From contig NZ_LMEZ01000009.1 in the NCBI RefSeq assembly GCF_001426545.1, positions 581,013-645,012 of the forward strand: a DNA stretch of 64,000 nt, read 5' to 3'. Positions 9,056 through 17,464 of this stretch are shown here, piece after piece. Position 1 is the stretch's first letter. Each line of letters opens with the position of its first letter. The position numbers and the translations under genes were made by a program. Source of the stretch: Mycobacterium sp. Root135 (lineage in GTDB: Bacteria > Actinomycetota > Actinomycetes > Mycobacteriales > Mycobacteriaceae). The notes beneath the pieces were generated by a model. That model did no database searches, was not told the DNA's origin, and worked only from the letters and a program-made list of their open reading frames with translations.

Positions 9056-9103
9056 ATGATTGTAATTCTGGTTAACTTCACCAACTTAATGGTGAAGGCG
9101 TGA
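9056..9103 (+). CDS. Leaderless 15-codon upstream ORF overlapping cysD
   Basis: ATG 9056 to TGA 9101-9103 encodes MIVILVNFTNLMVKA. The ATG lies 7 bases after the -10 box, where transcription should begin, so it would be translated without a leader. Its stop overlaps the cysD GTG by four bases (GTGA), the classic arrangement for translational coupling. The RNA can fold a perfect 7-bp stem CTTCACC/GGTGAAG (9076-9082 with 9091-9097) that hides the purine-rich segment just before the cysD start. Leaderless small ORFs with Cys runs act as cysteine attenuators in mycobacteria; this peptide has no Cys, so any control must differ. Confidence 0.55.
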   Translation: MIVILVNFTNLMVKA

Positions 9104-10029
9104 CCGCGGCGCAGGAGCTCGACCGGACGGCGGGCAAGTACGAGCTGAGCCACTTGCGGTCGCTGGAGGCCGAGGCAATTCACATCATTCGCGAGGTCGC
9201 CGCCGAACTCGAGAAGCCGGTTCTCCTGTTCTCCGGCGGCAAGGACTCGATCGTCATGCTTCACCTGGCGCTCAAGGCATTCCGGCCCGGCCGGCTGCCG
9301 TTTCCCGTCATGCACGTCGACACCGGCCACAACTTCGACGAGGTGCTGGCCGTGCGGGACGAACTGGTCGAGAAGTCCGGCGTCCGCCTCGTCGTCGCCA
9401 AGGTTCAGGACGACATCGACGCCGGACGGGTCGTCGAGACCATCCCGTCACGCAACCCGATGCAGACCTTCACGCTGCTGAGGGCCATCCGGGAGAACAA
9501 GTTCGACGCCGCCTTCGGTGGGGCCCGGCGCGACGAGGAGAAGGCCCGCGCCAAGGAGCGCGTGTTCAGCTTCCGCGACGAGTTCGGCCAGTGGGACCCC
9601 AAGGCGCAGCGACCCGAGCTGTGGAACCTGTACAACGGGCGCCACCACAAGGGCGAGCACATTCGGGCCTTCCCGATCTCCAACTGGACCGAGTTCGACA
9701 TCTGGTCCTACATCGGAGCCGAGAAGATCACGCTGCCGTCGATCTACTACGCGCACGAACGTGAAGTCTTCGAGCGCGACGGAATGCTGTTGGCGGTCCA
9801 CAAATACCTGCAGCCCCGCAAGGACGAGAAGGTGATCGAGAAGGTCGTGCGCTTCCGCACGGTCGGCGACGTCACCTGCACCGGCTGCGTGGAGTCCACC
9901 GCGCGCACGGTCTCCGAGGTGATCGCCGAGACCGCGGTCTCGCGGCTGACCGAACGCGGCGCGACGCGCGCCGACGACCGCATCTCCGAGGCCGGGATGG
10001 AAGACCGCAAGCGCGAGGGATATTTCTGA
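9100..10029 (+). CDS. cysD: Sulfate adenylyltransferase subunit 2
   Basis: A 309-residue PP-loop enzyme. LLFSGGKDSIVML at ~residues 43-55 is the ATP pyrophosphatase P-loop, and the C-terminal GDVTCTGCVES segment is typical of CysD. With the CysN GTPase it makes adenosine 5'-phosphosulfate from sulfate and ATP in the cytoplasm, the first step of sulfate assimilation and sulfation. GTG 9100 is the only plausible start; the ATG at 9089 is in the leader-ORF frame. It overlaps cysNC by one base (TGATG), so the subunits are made together. Confidence 0.97.
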   Translation: MTAAQELDRTAGKYELSHLRSLEAEAIHIIREVAAELEKPVLLFSGGKDSIVMLHLALKAFRPGRLPFPVMHVDTGHNFDEVLAVRDELVEKSGVRLVVAKVQDDIDAGRVVETIPSRNPMQTFTLLRAIRENKFDAAFGGARRDEEKARAKERVFSFRDEFGQWDPKAQRPELWNLYNGRHHKGEHIRAFPISNWTEFDIWSYIGAEKITLPSIYYAHEREVFERDGMLLAVHKYLQPRKDEKVIEKVVRFRTVGDVTCTGCVESTARTVSEVIAETAVSRLTERGATRADDRISEAGMEDRKREGYF

Positions 10030-11879
10030 TGGCGACTTTATTGAGGCTTGCTACGGCTGGCTCGGTCGACGACGGCAAGTCCACGCTGATCGGCAGGCTG
10101 CTGTTCGACAGCAAGGCCGTCATGGAGGACCAACTCGCCGCGGTGCAGCGCACCTCCAAGGAGCGCGGTCACGACTACACCGACCTCGCCCTGGTGACCG
10201 ACGGCCTCCGCGCCGAGCGCGAACAGGGCATCACCATCGACGTCGCGTACCGCTACTTCGCCACGGCCAAGCGGAAATTCATCATCGCCGACACCCCGGG
10301 CCACGTGCAGTACACCCGCAACATGGTGACGGGAGCCTCGACCGCGCAGCTGGTCATCGTGTTGGTCGACGCGCGGCACGGGCTGCTGGAGCAGTCGCGG
10401 CGGCACGCGTTCCTGGCGTCCCTGCTTGGCATTCAGCACATCGTGTTGGCGGTCAACAAGATGGACCTGGTCGACTGGAGCCAGGAGCGGTTCGAGAAGA
10501 TCCGCGACGACTTCCACGAGTTCGCCGCACGACTCGACGTGCAGGACGTCACGACCATCCCGCTGTCGGCGCTCAACGGCGACAACGTGGTAGCCAAGTC
10601 CGACGCCTCGCCCTGGTACGAGGGTCCAGCCCTGCTGTCGCACCTCGAAGAGGTATACATCGCCGGTGACCGCAACCTGGTCGACGTCCGCTTTCCCGTC
10701 CAGTACGTCATCCGGCCGCAGACCCGCGAGCACGCCGACCATCGCAGCTACGCGGGCACCATCGCCAGCGGCGTGATGCGCACGGGCGACGAGGTCGTGG
10801 TGCTGCCTGCCGGTAAGACCAGTCGGATCACCGAAATCGAAGGCCCGGCAGGGCCTCTCACCGAGGCGTTCGCCTCGATGGCGGTGTCGATCAGCCTGGC
10901 CGACGACATCGACATCTCGCGCGGCGACATGATTGCCCGGCCCAACAACCAGCCGCACGTCACCCAGGACTTCGACGCCACCGTGTGTTGGATGTCCGAT
11001 GACGCGGCGCTGGAGCCCGGTCGCGACTACGTCATCAAGCACACGACGCGGACGACGCGCGCCAGGGTGACGGCGCTGGACTACCGGCTAGACGTCAACA
11101 CGCTGCACCGCGACAAGAGCGCAACGGCGTTGAAGATCAACGAACTCGGCCGCGTGACGTTGCGGACGCAGGTGCCGCTGCTGCTCGACGAGTACTCGCG
11201 CAACGCCGCCATCGGATCGTTCATCCTGATCGACCCGGACACCAACGGCACGGTGGCCGCGGGCATGGTCCGCGACACCACCCCGGCGGCGACCCGCACG
11301 GCAACCCCGAACGCCGTCCGGCACCAGAATCTCGTCACCGCGGACGACCGGTTGTCGCGGGGCAGCACGGTGTGGTTCACGGGGCTCTCCGGCTCCGGAA
11401 AGTCGTCGGTCGCCATGCTCGTCGAACAGAAGCTGCTCGAAAGTGGGCGCCCGGCATACGTTCTCGACGGTGACAACCTGCGCCACGGGCTCAACGCCGA
11501 CCTCGGCTTCACGATGGCCGACCGTGCCGAGAACCTGCGACGGCTGGCACACATCGCGACGCTGCTGGCCGACTCCGGACAGATCGTGCTGGTGCCCGCC
11601 ATCAGCCCGCTCGAGGAGCATCGGGCGCTCGCCCGCAAGGTTCACGAAGATCAGGGCTACGACTTCTTCGAAGTCTTCTGCGACACCCCGCTGCAGGATT
11701 GCGAACGTCGAGATCCCAAGGGTCTCTACGCCAAGGCGCGACGCGGCGAGATTACGCACTTCACCGGGATCGACAGCCCGTATCAGCGGCCGAAGAACCC
11801 GGATCTGCGCCTCACTCCGGACTGTGAAGTCACCGAACTGGCGCAATACGTCATCGACATGATCGACGCGAAGAAGTGA
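10029..11879 (+). CDS. cysNC: Bifunctional sulfate adenylyltransferase GTPase subunit / APS kinase
   Basis: A 616-residue CysN-CysC fusion. The N-terminal EF-Tu-like GTPase has GSVDDGKST near residue 11, DTPGHVQY and NKMD; beta-barrel domains follow to ~425. From ~447 the APS kinase domain begins with FTGLSGSGKSS and contains LDGDNLRHGLNADLGF. CysN drives APS synthesis by GTP hydrolysis and CysC phosphorylates APS to PAPS, the sulfate donor of sulfotransferases. The fusion is the normal mycobacterial form. The gene overlaps cysD upstream and the cysQ GTG downstream. Confidence 0.97.
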   Translation: MATLLRLATAGSVDDGKSTLIGRLLFDSKAVMEDQLAAVQRTSKERGHDYTDLALVTDGLRAEREQGITIDVAYRYFATAKRKFIIADTPGHVQYTRNMVTGASTAQLVIVLVDARHGLLEQSRRHAFLASLLGIQHIVLAVNKMDLVDWSQERFEKIRDDFHEFAARLDVQDVTTIPLSALNGDNVVAKSDASPWYEGPALLSHLEEVYIAGDRNLVDVRFPVQYVIRPQTREHADHRSYAGTIASGVMRTGDEVVVLPAGKTSRITEIEGPAGPLTEAFASMAVSISLADDIDISRGDMIARPNNQPHVTQDFDATVCWMSDDAALEPGRDYVIKHTTRTTRARVTALDYRLDVNTLHRDKSATALKINELGRVTLRTQVPLLLDEYSRNAAIGSFILIDPDTNGTVAAGMVRDTTPAATRTATPNAVRHQNLVTADDRLSRGSTVWFTGLSGSGKSSVAMLVEQKLLESGRPAYVLDGDNLRHGLNADLGFTMADRAENLRRLAHIATLLADSGQIVLVPAISPLEEHRALARKVHEDQGYDFFEVFCDTPLQDCERRDPKGLYAKARRGEITHFTGIDSPYQRPKNPDLRLTPDCEVTELAQYVIDMIDAKK

Positions 11880-12628
11880 GCCCCACCGATCACGAGTTGG
11901 CGGCTCGCCTGGCGACCGAGGCGGGCGAGCTGCTCCTCGGTGTGCGGACAGAGCTTGCCGACGCCACCGCCGCCGAACGAAAGGATGCCGGGGACAAGCG
12001 TGCCCACGCCTTTCTGATGACGGCGTTGGCGGCCGAGCGGCCCGACGACGCGGTGCTGTCGGAGGAGGCCAGCGAGGAGGAGAAGGCCAACTCGAAACGC
12101 TTGGTCGCCGAGCGGGTCTGGATCGTCGACCCCCTCGACGGCACGCGGGAGTTCGGTGAGCTGGGTCGCGAGGACTGGGCGGTGCACGTGGCGCTGTGGC
12201 AGTCCGGCGAACTGGTCGCCGGCGCGGTCGCGCTGCCCGCGCAAGGCGTCACCTTGGCGACACCCAACGTGCCGCCGCCGCCTGCTTCGCCAGATGCGCC
12301 ACGGATCATCGTGTCTAGGACCCGGCCGCCTGCGATCGCGCTTGCGGTGCGGGAAGCCCTGAACGGCACGTTGGTCGAAATGGGCTCGGCGGGAGCCAAA
12401 GTGGCCGCGGTCGTGCAGGGCGTCGCGGACGCCTACGTGCACGCCGGCGGTCAGTACGAGTGGGACTCGGCCGCCCCGGTCGCCGTGGCCCGCGCGGCGG
12501 GTCTGTTCACCTCGCGCTTGGACGGGTCACCGCTTCGGTACAACCAGGCCGACGTGCTGCTGCCGGACCTGATCGTCTGCCGTCCGGAGTTGGCCGATGC
12601 GGTATTGGCGGTCACCACCGCCCATTGA
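11876..12628 (+). CDS. cysQ: 3'(2'),5'-bisphosphate nucleotidase
   Basis: A 250-residue inositol-monophosphatase-fold enzyme with the metal-binding motif DPLDGTREF at ~85-93 and WDSAAPVAVARAAG near the C-terminus. It dephosphorylates PAP (and PAPS) to AMP (APS), removing the by-product of sulfotransferases and tuning the PAPS pool. The GTG start overlaps the cysNC stop by four bases. In M. tuberculosis cysQ lies elsewhere, so the three-gene sulfate operon here is a different arrangement. Confidence 0.9.
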   Translation: MSPTDHELAARLATEAGELLLGVRTELADATAAERKDAGDKRAHAFLMTALAAERPDDAVLSEEASEEEKANSKRLVAERVWIVDPLDGTREFGELGREDWAVHVALWQSGELVAGAVALPAQGVTLATPNVPPPPASPDAPRIIVSRTRPPAIALAVREALNGTLVEMGSAGAKVAAVVQGVADAYVHAGGQYEWDSAAPVAVARAAGLFTSRLDGSPLRYNQADVLLPDLIVCRPELADAVLAVTTAH

Positions 12629-12691
12629 GCGTCGAGCGTGGGCCTTGAGGACGAAATATCGACGATCGGCGTACACAACCCCCACGGTCGG

Positions 12692-12703
12692 TAGGTTGAT
12701 GCG
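12692..12703 (+). promoter_or_regulatory. -10 box giving a leaderless start
   Basis: TAGGTT (12692-12697) lies six bases before ATG 12704. That spacing puts the transcript start on the ATG itself. No Shine-Dalgarno sequence is visible, which agrees with leaderless translation. Confidence 0.5.
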
Positions 12704-13300
12704 ATGAGCAATCCCACGCTGCGCACGCTGTCCGAACTCCCGTCGACGCCGGCACCCTTGGCCGAGTCGACCCTCGTGCTGATCGACTGCCAGAACACCT
12801 ATACCCAAGGCGTCATGGAGCTCGAGGGCGTACAGGCAGCGCTGGACGAAGCGGCGGCACTGCTCGATCGCGCGCGGTCGGCCGGGATCCCCATCATCCA
12901 CGTCCAGCACTCCGACGGCCCCGGGTCGCTCTACGACATCGAGGGGGAGAGCGGGGCCATCGTCACGCGCGTCGCCCCGCGTGACGGTGAAGCCGTCGTG
13001 ACGAAGCAGTATCCAAACTCGTTCGTGGAGACCGACTTCGACGACAAGTTGAAGGCCGTGAACGCTAGCAATTTGGTGATCGCCGGTTTCATGACGCACA
13101 TGTGCGTGAACTCGACCGCCCGCGGCGCGTTCAACGCCGGCTACGCACCGACGGTGGTCGCTGCCGCGACCGCCACGCGATCGCTGCCAGGAGTCGGCGG
13201 GGAACCGGTGACGGCGTCCACCCTCCAGTCGGCCAGCCTGGCCGCGCTCTCCGATCTGTTCGCCGTGGTGGTCCGCGACGGTTCGGGCATTCCCGACTGA
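12704..13300 (+). CDS. Isochorismatase-family cysteine hydrolase
   Basis: A 198-residue alpha/beta hydrolase of the isochorismatase/nicotinamidase superfamily. The catalytic triad is visible as Asp28 (LVLIDCQNTY), Lys101 (VTKQYPNSF) and Cys134 (GFMTHMCVNSTARG), with the usual cis-peptide region before the Cys. Members hydrolyse amides, carbamoyl compounds, nicotinamide or isochorismate. Nothing nearby points to siderophore synthesis, so an amide or ureido substrate is more likely, but the substrate is open. It is a single gene. Confidence 0.88.
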   Translation: MSNPTLRTLSELPSTPAPLAESTLVLIDCQNTYTQGVMELEGVQAALDEAAALLDRARSAGIPIIHVQHSDGPGSLYDIEGESGAIVTRVAPRDGEAVVTKQYPNSFVETDFDDKLKAVNASNLVIAGFMTHMCVNSTARGAFNAGYAPTVVAAATATRSLPGVGGEPVTASTLQSASLAALSDLFAVVVRDGSGIPD

Positions 13301-13327
13301 TACCGCAGGGCGCAGCAAATCTTCTGG

Positions 13328-13333
13328 TACCTT
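13328..13333 (+). promoter_or_regulatory. Possible -10 box upstream of the glycoside hydrolase
   Basis: TACCTT fits the mycobacterial TAnnnT -10 pattern about 80 bases before the ATG. No good -35 is seen. The repeated GCAAAT/ATTTGC pair around it (near 13315 and 13371) could be a regulator site but is widely spaced. Confidence 0.3.
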
Positions 13334-13412
13334 GCGAGCTGTCGTAAATGACGGTCGCGAAATTTGCTGAAATTGGGCCTCGCGGCGTCGCGCCGCACCA
13401 TTTGGGGGTCCA

Positions 13413-15350
13413 ATGAGCAATCGCCACCGCACCATGCTTCGAACGATGGCGACGAAGACCGTCGTCGCTGTCCTACCGGTTGCGCTGACGTGCGCTTACG
13501 CCAGCAATCTGTTCGTGCCCCAGCCGCCGCGCCTGGCCGCCTACGACGTCCAGCCCGTCGCCGAGATCACCGTGTCCGGTTCGACTGTCGGCCTGGCTGA
13601 TTCGAACCTCTACTTCCTGAGGGACCCGTCCGACACGATCGACCCCGTTCGAGTCGCCCAGCATCTGGACCAAATGCAGGCACTCGGCGTCGACAACATC
13701 CGGGTGTACGTGCCGTGGAAGTACGTGGAAACGACCAAGGGCGAGTACGACTGGCGGGCGATGGACGTCATCATGTCCCTCGCCGCGGAGCGGGACATGG
13801 GCGTCTTGGCCGAGATGAACACCACGCCCGCCTGGGTGGACCCCGACGACCAATACAAGCCGGGGGCGGCTCATCCCGATCCCGAGGACTTCAAGGCCTT
13901 CGCGTCGGCCGTCGCCACCAGGTACGGCTCCACGGTGTCGGCCTACGAAATCTGGAACGAGCCCAACTACGTCGGCTTCTACGACCCGATCGATCCGGCC
14001 GCGTACGCCGAGCTGCTCAAGGCGGCCTACCCCGCTCTGAAGGACATCGACCCCACGGCGACGGTCGTCGCGGCGGGGCTCGGCCACACTCCGACCTATG
14101 ACGACGGCAGTGCGCTGAGTCCGGTCGAGTTCCTCGACGGCATGTACGCCGCAGGTGCGAAGGGCTACTTCGACGCGCTGGCCTACCACCCGTACCAGGA
14201 GAGCACTCCCTTCTCCCAGGGAACCCCCGACGGTTATGCGCTCAATCAGGCGCTGGCGATGGTTGCGCTGATGGCCAGCAACGGTGACTACGTCACCGGA
14301 CCCGGCGGGCAGCCACTGCTGGACGCCAACGGAGCTCCCATCACCAAGAAGATCTGGGCCACCGAATACGGTCTGGCCACCTCGAGGGTCTCCTACGAGC
14401 ACCAAGCGGCTTACATCCAGGACTTCCTCGCGACGTGGAGCACGCAGTCGTGGGCGGGGCCGGCATACGTCTACACGACAGTCGACTCCAATCCCGGCAG
14501 TGACGATCCGGAGGAGAACTACGGCGTCTACACGCTCGACGCCAACGGCAATTGGGTGCGAAAGCCGGCAGCCCAGGTGCTGGCCGAGTGGATCCTGGCC
14601 CACCCGAATCAAACCTTCGACCCGGTGGGCCCAACGAAACCCGCCAACCCGTTGACCTCCTTCGTGGTGTTCCTGCAGAAGTTGGTTCAGCAGTTCAACC
14701 AGACGACGCGCTTGTTCGTCGACGCCGTCGTCACGGCCATCACGAACTTCCTCGGCTCGTTCACCCGCCCGGCAGTCGCCGACGCGGCCCCGTCGTCGCA
14801 GCGGGTGGCGCTCAGTTCCAGCGCCGACGAGTCGGCGGCGCAGGTCGGTGAGACCGCGAAGGGTGCCGTGAAGATTCAGCTCGACGCGACGGGTGCGGCG
14901 GGATCCGAGACGGTTCACACCACCGCGATCACGGAATCGGCAGTGACGCAGACGACCGCTGACGCGAAGCCCATCGCCGCCGAGCCGGTCGTCATCGAGC
15001 CGTTGGTGTCGGAAACGACTGTCCCAGAATCCGTTTCGACTACCCCCGAAGACGTGCCGGCGGCAGGCGGCCTCGACGTTCCCGAATCCACTCCGGCAAC
15101 GGAGAGCGGAAAGAGCTCGACGACGTCGGGCGCCGCGGCCGACGCACCTACCAAGAACACGACCGCCGACGAGAAGGACGGCCCCGAGCGTCCCGAGCAA
15201 CCCGATCGCGACAAGGCCCCATCTGCCGTGGCGGCCCCGGCTTCTCCGTCCGGGTCGACCACGGCCCAGTCCCACGCCGGCAAAGACCGCGGCGCCAAGC
15301 AGGACGGTGCAGAGTCGGCAAAGCCCGCGAGCAGCGGTTCCGACGACTAA
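13413..15350 (+). CDS. Secreted clan-A glycoside hydrolase with long disordered tail
   Basis: A 645-residue protein with an N-terminal signal-like segment (residues ~10-33, positive then hydrophobic). Residues ~55-395 form a TIM-barrel glycosidase of clan GH-A (GH5/GH39-like): WNEPN with Glu183 as acid/base and IWATEYG with Glu318 as nucleophile. A short hydrophobic stretch at ~415-450 (FVVFLQKLVQQFNQ) is followed by ~190 residues rich in Ala, Ser, Thr, Glu and Pro without predicted fold. The enzyme is likely exported and held near the wall, cleaving a beta-linked glycan. Xylosidase/cellulase labels are common for such proteins but the substrate is unproven. Confidence 0.8.
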   Translation: MSNRHRTMLRTMATKTVVAVLPVALTCAYASNLFVPQPPRLAAYDVQPVAEITVSGSTVGLADSNLYFLRDPSDTIDPVRVAQHLDQMQALGVDNIRVYVPWKYVETTKGEYDWRAMDVIMSLAAERDMGVLAEMNTTPAWVDPDDQYKPGAAHPDPEDFKAFASAVATRYGSTVSAYEIWNEPNYVGFYDPIDPAAYAELLKAAYPALKDIDPTATVVAAGLGHTPTYDDGSALSPVEFLDGMYAAGAKGYFDALAYHPYQESTPFSQGTPDGYALNQALAMVALMASNGDYVTGPGGQPLLDANGAPITKKIWATEYGLATSRVSYEHQAAYIQDFLATWSTQSWAGPAYVYTTVDSNPGSDDPEENYGVYTLDANGNWVRKPAAQVLAEWILAHPNQTFDPVGPTKPANPLTSFVVFLQKLVQQFNQTTRLFVDAVVTAITNFLGSFTRPAVADAAPSSQRVALSSSADESAAQVGETAKGAVKIQLDATGAAGSETVHTTAITESAVTQTTADAKPIAAEPVVIEPLVSETTVPESVSTTPEDVPAAGGLDVPESTPATESGKSSTTSGAAADAPTKNTTADEKDGPERPEQPDRDKAPSAVAAPASPSGSTTAQSHAGKDRGAKQDGAESAKPASSGSDD

Positions 15351-15409
15351 CTGCCGGTGGCCGCACGGTTCATGCGTCATTTGGGGCAGGCGCAGTCGAT
15401 GATGATCAC

Positions 15410-16063
15410 ATGACCCAGCCCTCGACCCGAATCACTCGGATCAACGAATATCAGGACGAGTCGCGCAGCGCGCTCGAAGCCCTCCTGGACAGCACGCCGC
15501 TGGCCACCGTCGCCCTGGTGCGCGACGGCCACCCGGTGATCTTTCCGACCGGATACGCGCGGGTCGGCACCGATCTGGTGATCCACGGTTCGACGGGGTC
15601 GCCGTGGCTCAGGGCGTTGTCGACAGGGCTGCCCGCGGCGGTGTCGGTCACCATGTTGGACGGCGTCGTCGTGGCGCGCAGCGCGTTCGAGTCGTCGTTT
15701 CGGTATCGCAGCGCCGCGCTGTTCGGCGTCTTCGAGCAGGTGTCCGGCGACGACAAGGCCAGCCTCTTGGAGACCCTCACCGACGGGTTCATTCCGGGTC
15801 GCGTCGCCGAGTTGCGGCCCAGTACCCGCAAGGAAATCGCCGCGACGCTGGTGCTGAAAATGCCGATCGGCGAGGACAATTGGTCCTTGAAGGTCAGCGC
15901 AGGCTGGCCAGATGACCCCGACGAGGACGTCGCGGGGGACGCCTGGGCCGGCGTCGTGCCGATGGCCGTGACCTACGGGGAACCGTTGGCCGCTCCCGAC
16001 CTCACCGAGGGCATCCCGGTGCCGGCGTCGGTCCTGGCGTTGGCCCAGCGCTCACTCCAGTAG
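15410..16063 (+). CDS. Pyridoxamine 5'-phosphate oxidase-like FMN-binding protein
   Basis: A 217-residue split-barrel flavoprotein of the PNPOx-like / NimA-like group. After a helical start (SRSALEALLDSTPLATVALV) come the beta-barrel strands (VIFPTGYARVGTDLVIHGS and RSAALFGVFEQV). This family binds FMN, heme or F420; the short length without the PNPOx C-terminal motif argues against true pyridoxine oxidation. It is convergent with the next gene, their 3' ends overlapping by 12 bases. Function is unknown beyond redox or ligand binding. Confidence 0.75.
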   Translation: MTQPSTRITRINEYQDESRSALEALLDSTPLATVALVRDGHPVIFPTGYARVGTDLVIHGSTGSPWLRALSTGLPAAVSVTMLDGVVVARSAFESSFRYRSAALFGVFEQVSGDDKASLLETLTDGFIPGRVAELRPSTRKEIAATLVLKMPIGEDNWSLKVSAGWPDDPDEDVAGDAWAGVVPMAVTYGEPLAAPDLTEGIPVPASVLALAQRSLQ

Positions 16064-16879
16064 CCCCACGCGACGGTAGAGGTCGGTGCGCCGGTCGCCG
16101 TGGACGTCGTTGTTGTCGTTGAATTGCTTGATCCGCGATTCGGCGAGGTCGACGTCGGCGGTGATCAGGCCCGGTGTGCCGAAGTCGGCGATCGCCATCG
16201 GGTAGCCGTCCGCGTCGACGATCACGCTGCCGCCGATCCAGTCCTGACCGCGTTCGGTACCGGCGCGGTCGCACACGGCGGTCGCCATCCGGTTCATGCC
16301 CGCGCCCGCGAGTGCGCGCACCAACTCGGTGGGCCGCTCGCCGACGGGGCGGGGCAGCAGCGGCCAATTGACCGGCGCGCAGAGCAGATCCGCGCCCTGC
16401 AGGGCCACCGCGCGCACCCACTCGGGGAACTCGACGTCGTAGCAGACCATCACGCCGAGGCGGCCGTGGTCGGTGTCCAGCAGCAGCGGTAGGTCGTCGG
16501 CCCGGTCGAACACGCGGTTCTCGGTGTCCCACAGGTGCGCCTTGCGGTAGACGCCGCGCAATCCGCTCGGGTCGACGACGGCAGCGCTGTTGTAGACCTT
16601 GTCGCCCGCAGCCTCCGGGAAGCCGGCGACGATGGTCAGATCGAACGCCTCGGCCAGATTGGCCCACGCGGTGATCGCCGGCCCGTCGCGGGTCTCGGCG
16701 AGCGACTCGAGCTCGGCGCGGTCGGCGAACACGTACCCCGACGAGGCGAGTTCCGGCAGCACCACGATCTGCGCTCCGTCGCGGGCCGCCTCCTCGATTG
16801 CGGTCGTGGCGGTGGTCAGGTTGCCGGTGGTGTCGCCGATGTGCAACGGGATCTGGCAGCAGGCGACGCGGGTAGTCAT
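16052..16879 (-). CDS. Carbon-nitrogen hydrolase (nitrilase superfamily)
   Basis: A 275-residue enzyme with the superfamily triad Glu43 (VLPELASSGY), Lys113 (YRKAHLWDTE) and Cys146 (VMVCYDVEFPE). I placed the start at ATG 16879; the frame continues upstream but would overrun the divergent regulator. These enzymes hydrolyse amides, carbamoyl groups or nitriles through a thioester; the sequence resembles the amidase and N-carbamoyl branches more than true nitrilases. The gene is divergent from an Rrf2 regulator across 60 bp that contain a perfect dyad, suggesting direct control. Confidence 0.88.
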   Translation of the reverse strand: MTTRVACCQIPLHIGDTTGNLTTATTAIEEAARDGAQIVVLPELASSGYVFADRAELESLAETRDGPAITAWANLAEAFDLTIVAGFPEAAGDKVYNSAAVVDPSGLRGVYRKAHLWDTENRVFDRADDLPLLLDTDHGRLGVMVCYDVEFPEWVRAVALQGADLLCAPVNWPLLPRPVGERPTELVRALAGAGMNRMATAVCDRAGTERGQDWIGGSVIVDADGYPMAIADFGTPGLITADVDLAESRIKQFNDNNDVHGDRRTDLYRRVGLLE

Positions 16880-16884
16880 GTGTC

Positions 16885-16898
16885 GATGGTGGACCATC
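16885..16898. promoter_or_regulatory. Perfect dyad between C-N hydrolase and Rrf2 genes
   Basis: GATGGT-GG-ACCATC is a perfect inverted repeat in the 60-bp divergent region. TATATC (16905-16910) next to it can serve as a -10 toward the Rrf2 gene. The dyad lies just upstream of the hydrolase start, where a bound Rrf2 dimer could act on both genes. Confidence 0.45.
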
Positions 16899-16939
16899 CT
16901 CACGTATATCGCAGCCAGGTCGATGGCATGATTCGCTGC

Positions 16940-17410
16940 ATGCGGATGTCGGCCAAGGCGGAATACGCCGTTCGGGCGATGGTGCAACTGGCCACGGTCG
17001 CCGACGGCGTCCTCGTCAAGACCGACGATCTGGCCAAGGCGCAGGGCATTCCGCCACAGTTCCTCGTCGACATCCTGTCCGATCTGCGCACCGACCGGCT
17101 GGTCCGCAGTCACCGCGGTCGCGACGGTGGCTACGCGTTGGCCAAGCCGGCGGCCGAGATCAGCATCGCCGACGTGTTGCGCTGCATCGACGGTCCCTTG
17201 GCCAGCGTCCGCGACATCGGTCTTGGCGATCTGCCGTATTCGGGGCCGACCGCGGCCCTGACCGACGTGTGGCGCGCGCTACGCGCCAGCATGCGGTCGG
17301 TGTTGGAGGAGACCAGCCTGGCCGACGTCGCGACGGGCGATCTGCCAGGGCACGTCGCGGCCCTCGCCGGTGAGTACGTGGGCCAGGAAGAGGAACGCGG
17401 CCACGGCTGA
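16940..17410 (+). CDS. Rrf2-family transcriptional regulator
   Basis: A 156-residue winged-helix protein beginning MRMSAKAEYAVRAM, the typical Rrf2 N-terminus; ATG 16928 is an alternative. The wing GRDGGYALAKP is intact. Only one Cys is present (LRCIDG), so the three-Cys iron-sulfur site of IscR/NsrR is missing and another signal must be sensed. It corresponds in position to the Rrf2 gene that follows cysD-cysNC in M. tuberculosis (Rv1287), here separated by about 4.3 kb of inserted genes. Confidence 0.9.
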   Translation: MRMSAKAEYAVRAMVQLATVADGVLVKTDDLAKAQGIPPQFLVDILSDLRTDRLVRSHRGRDGGYALAKPAAEISIADVLRCIDGPLASVRDIGLGDLPYSGPTAALTDVWRALRASMRSVLEETSLADVATGDLPGHVAALAGEYVGQEEERGHG

Positions 17411-17464
17411 GTGAATCCCGTGAACCGCCTTGGGTGCACTGCGGCGACGTTGCAGGATGTAGGC

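Noticed and set aside
9056..9103. Poly-Cys attenuator before cysD
   Set aside because: The leader ORF is real-looking but contains no Cys codon, so the known mechanism cannot apply as such.
16052..17113. Longer version of the C-N hydrolase starting at 17113
   Set aside because: It would run antisense over the Rrf2 regulator; the family N-terminus starts at 16879.
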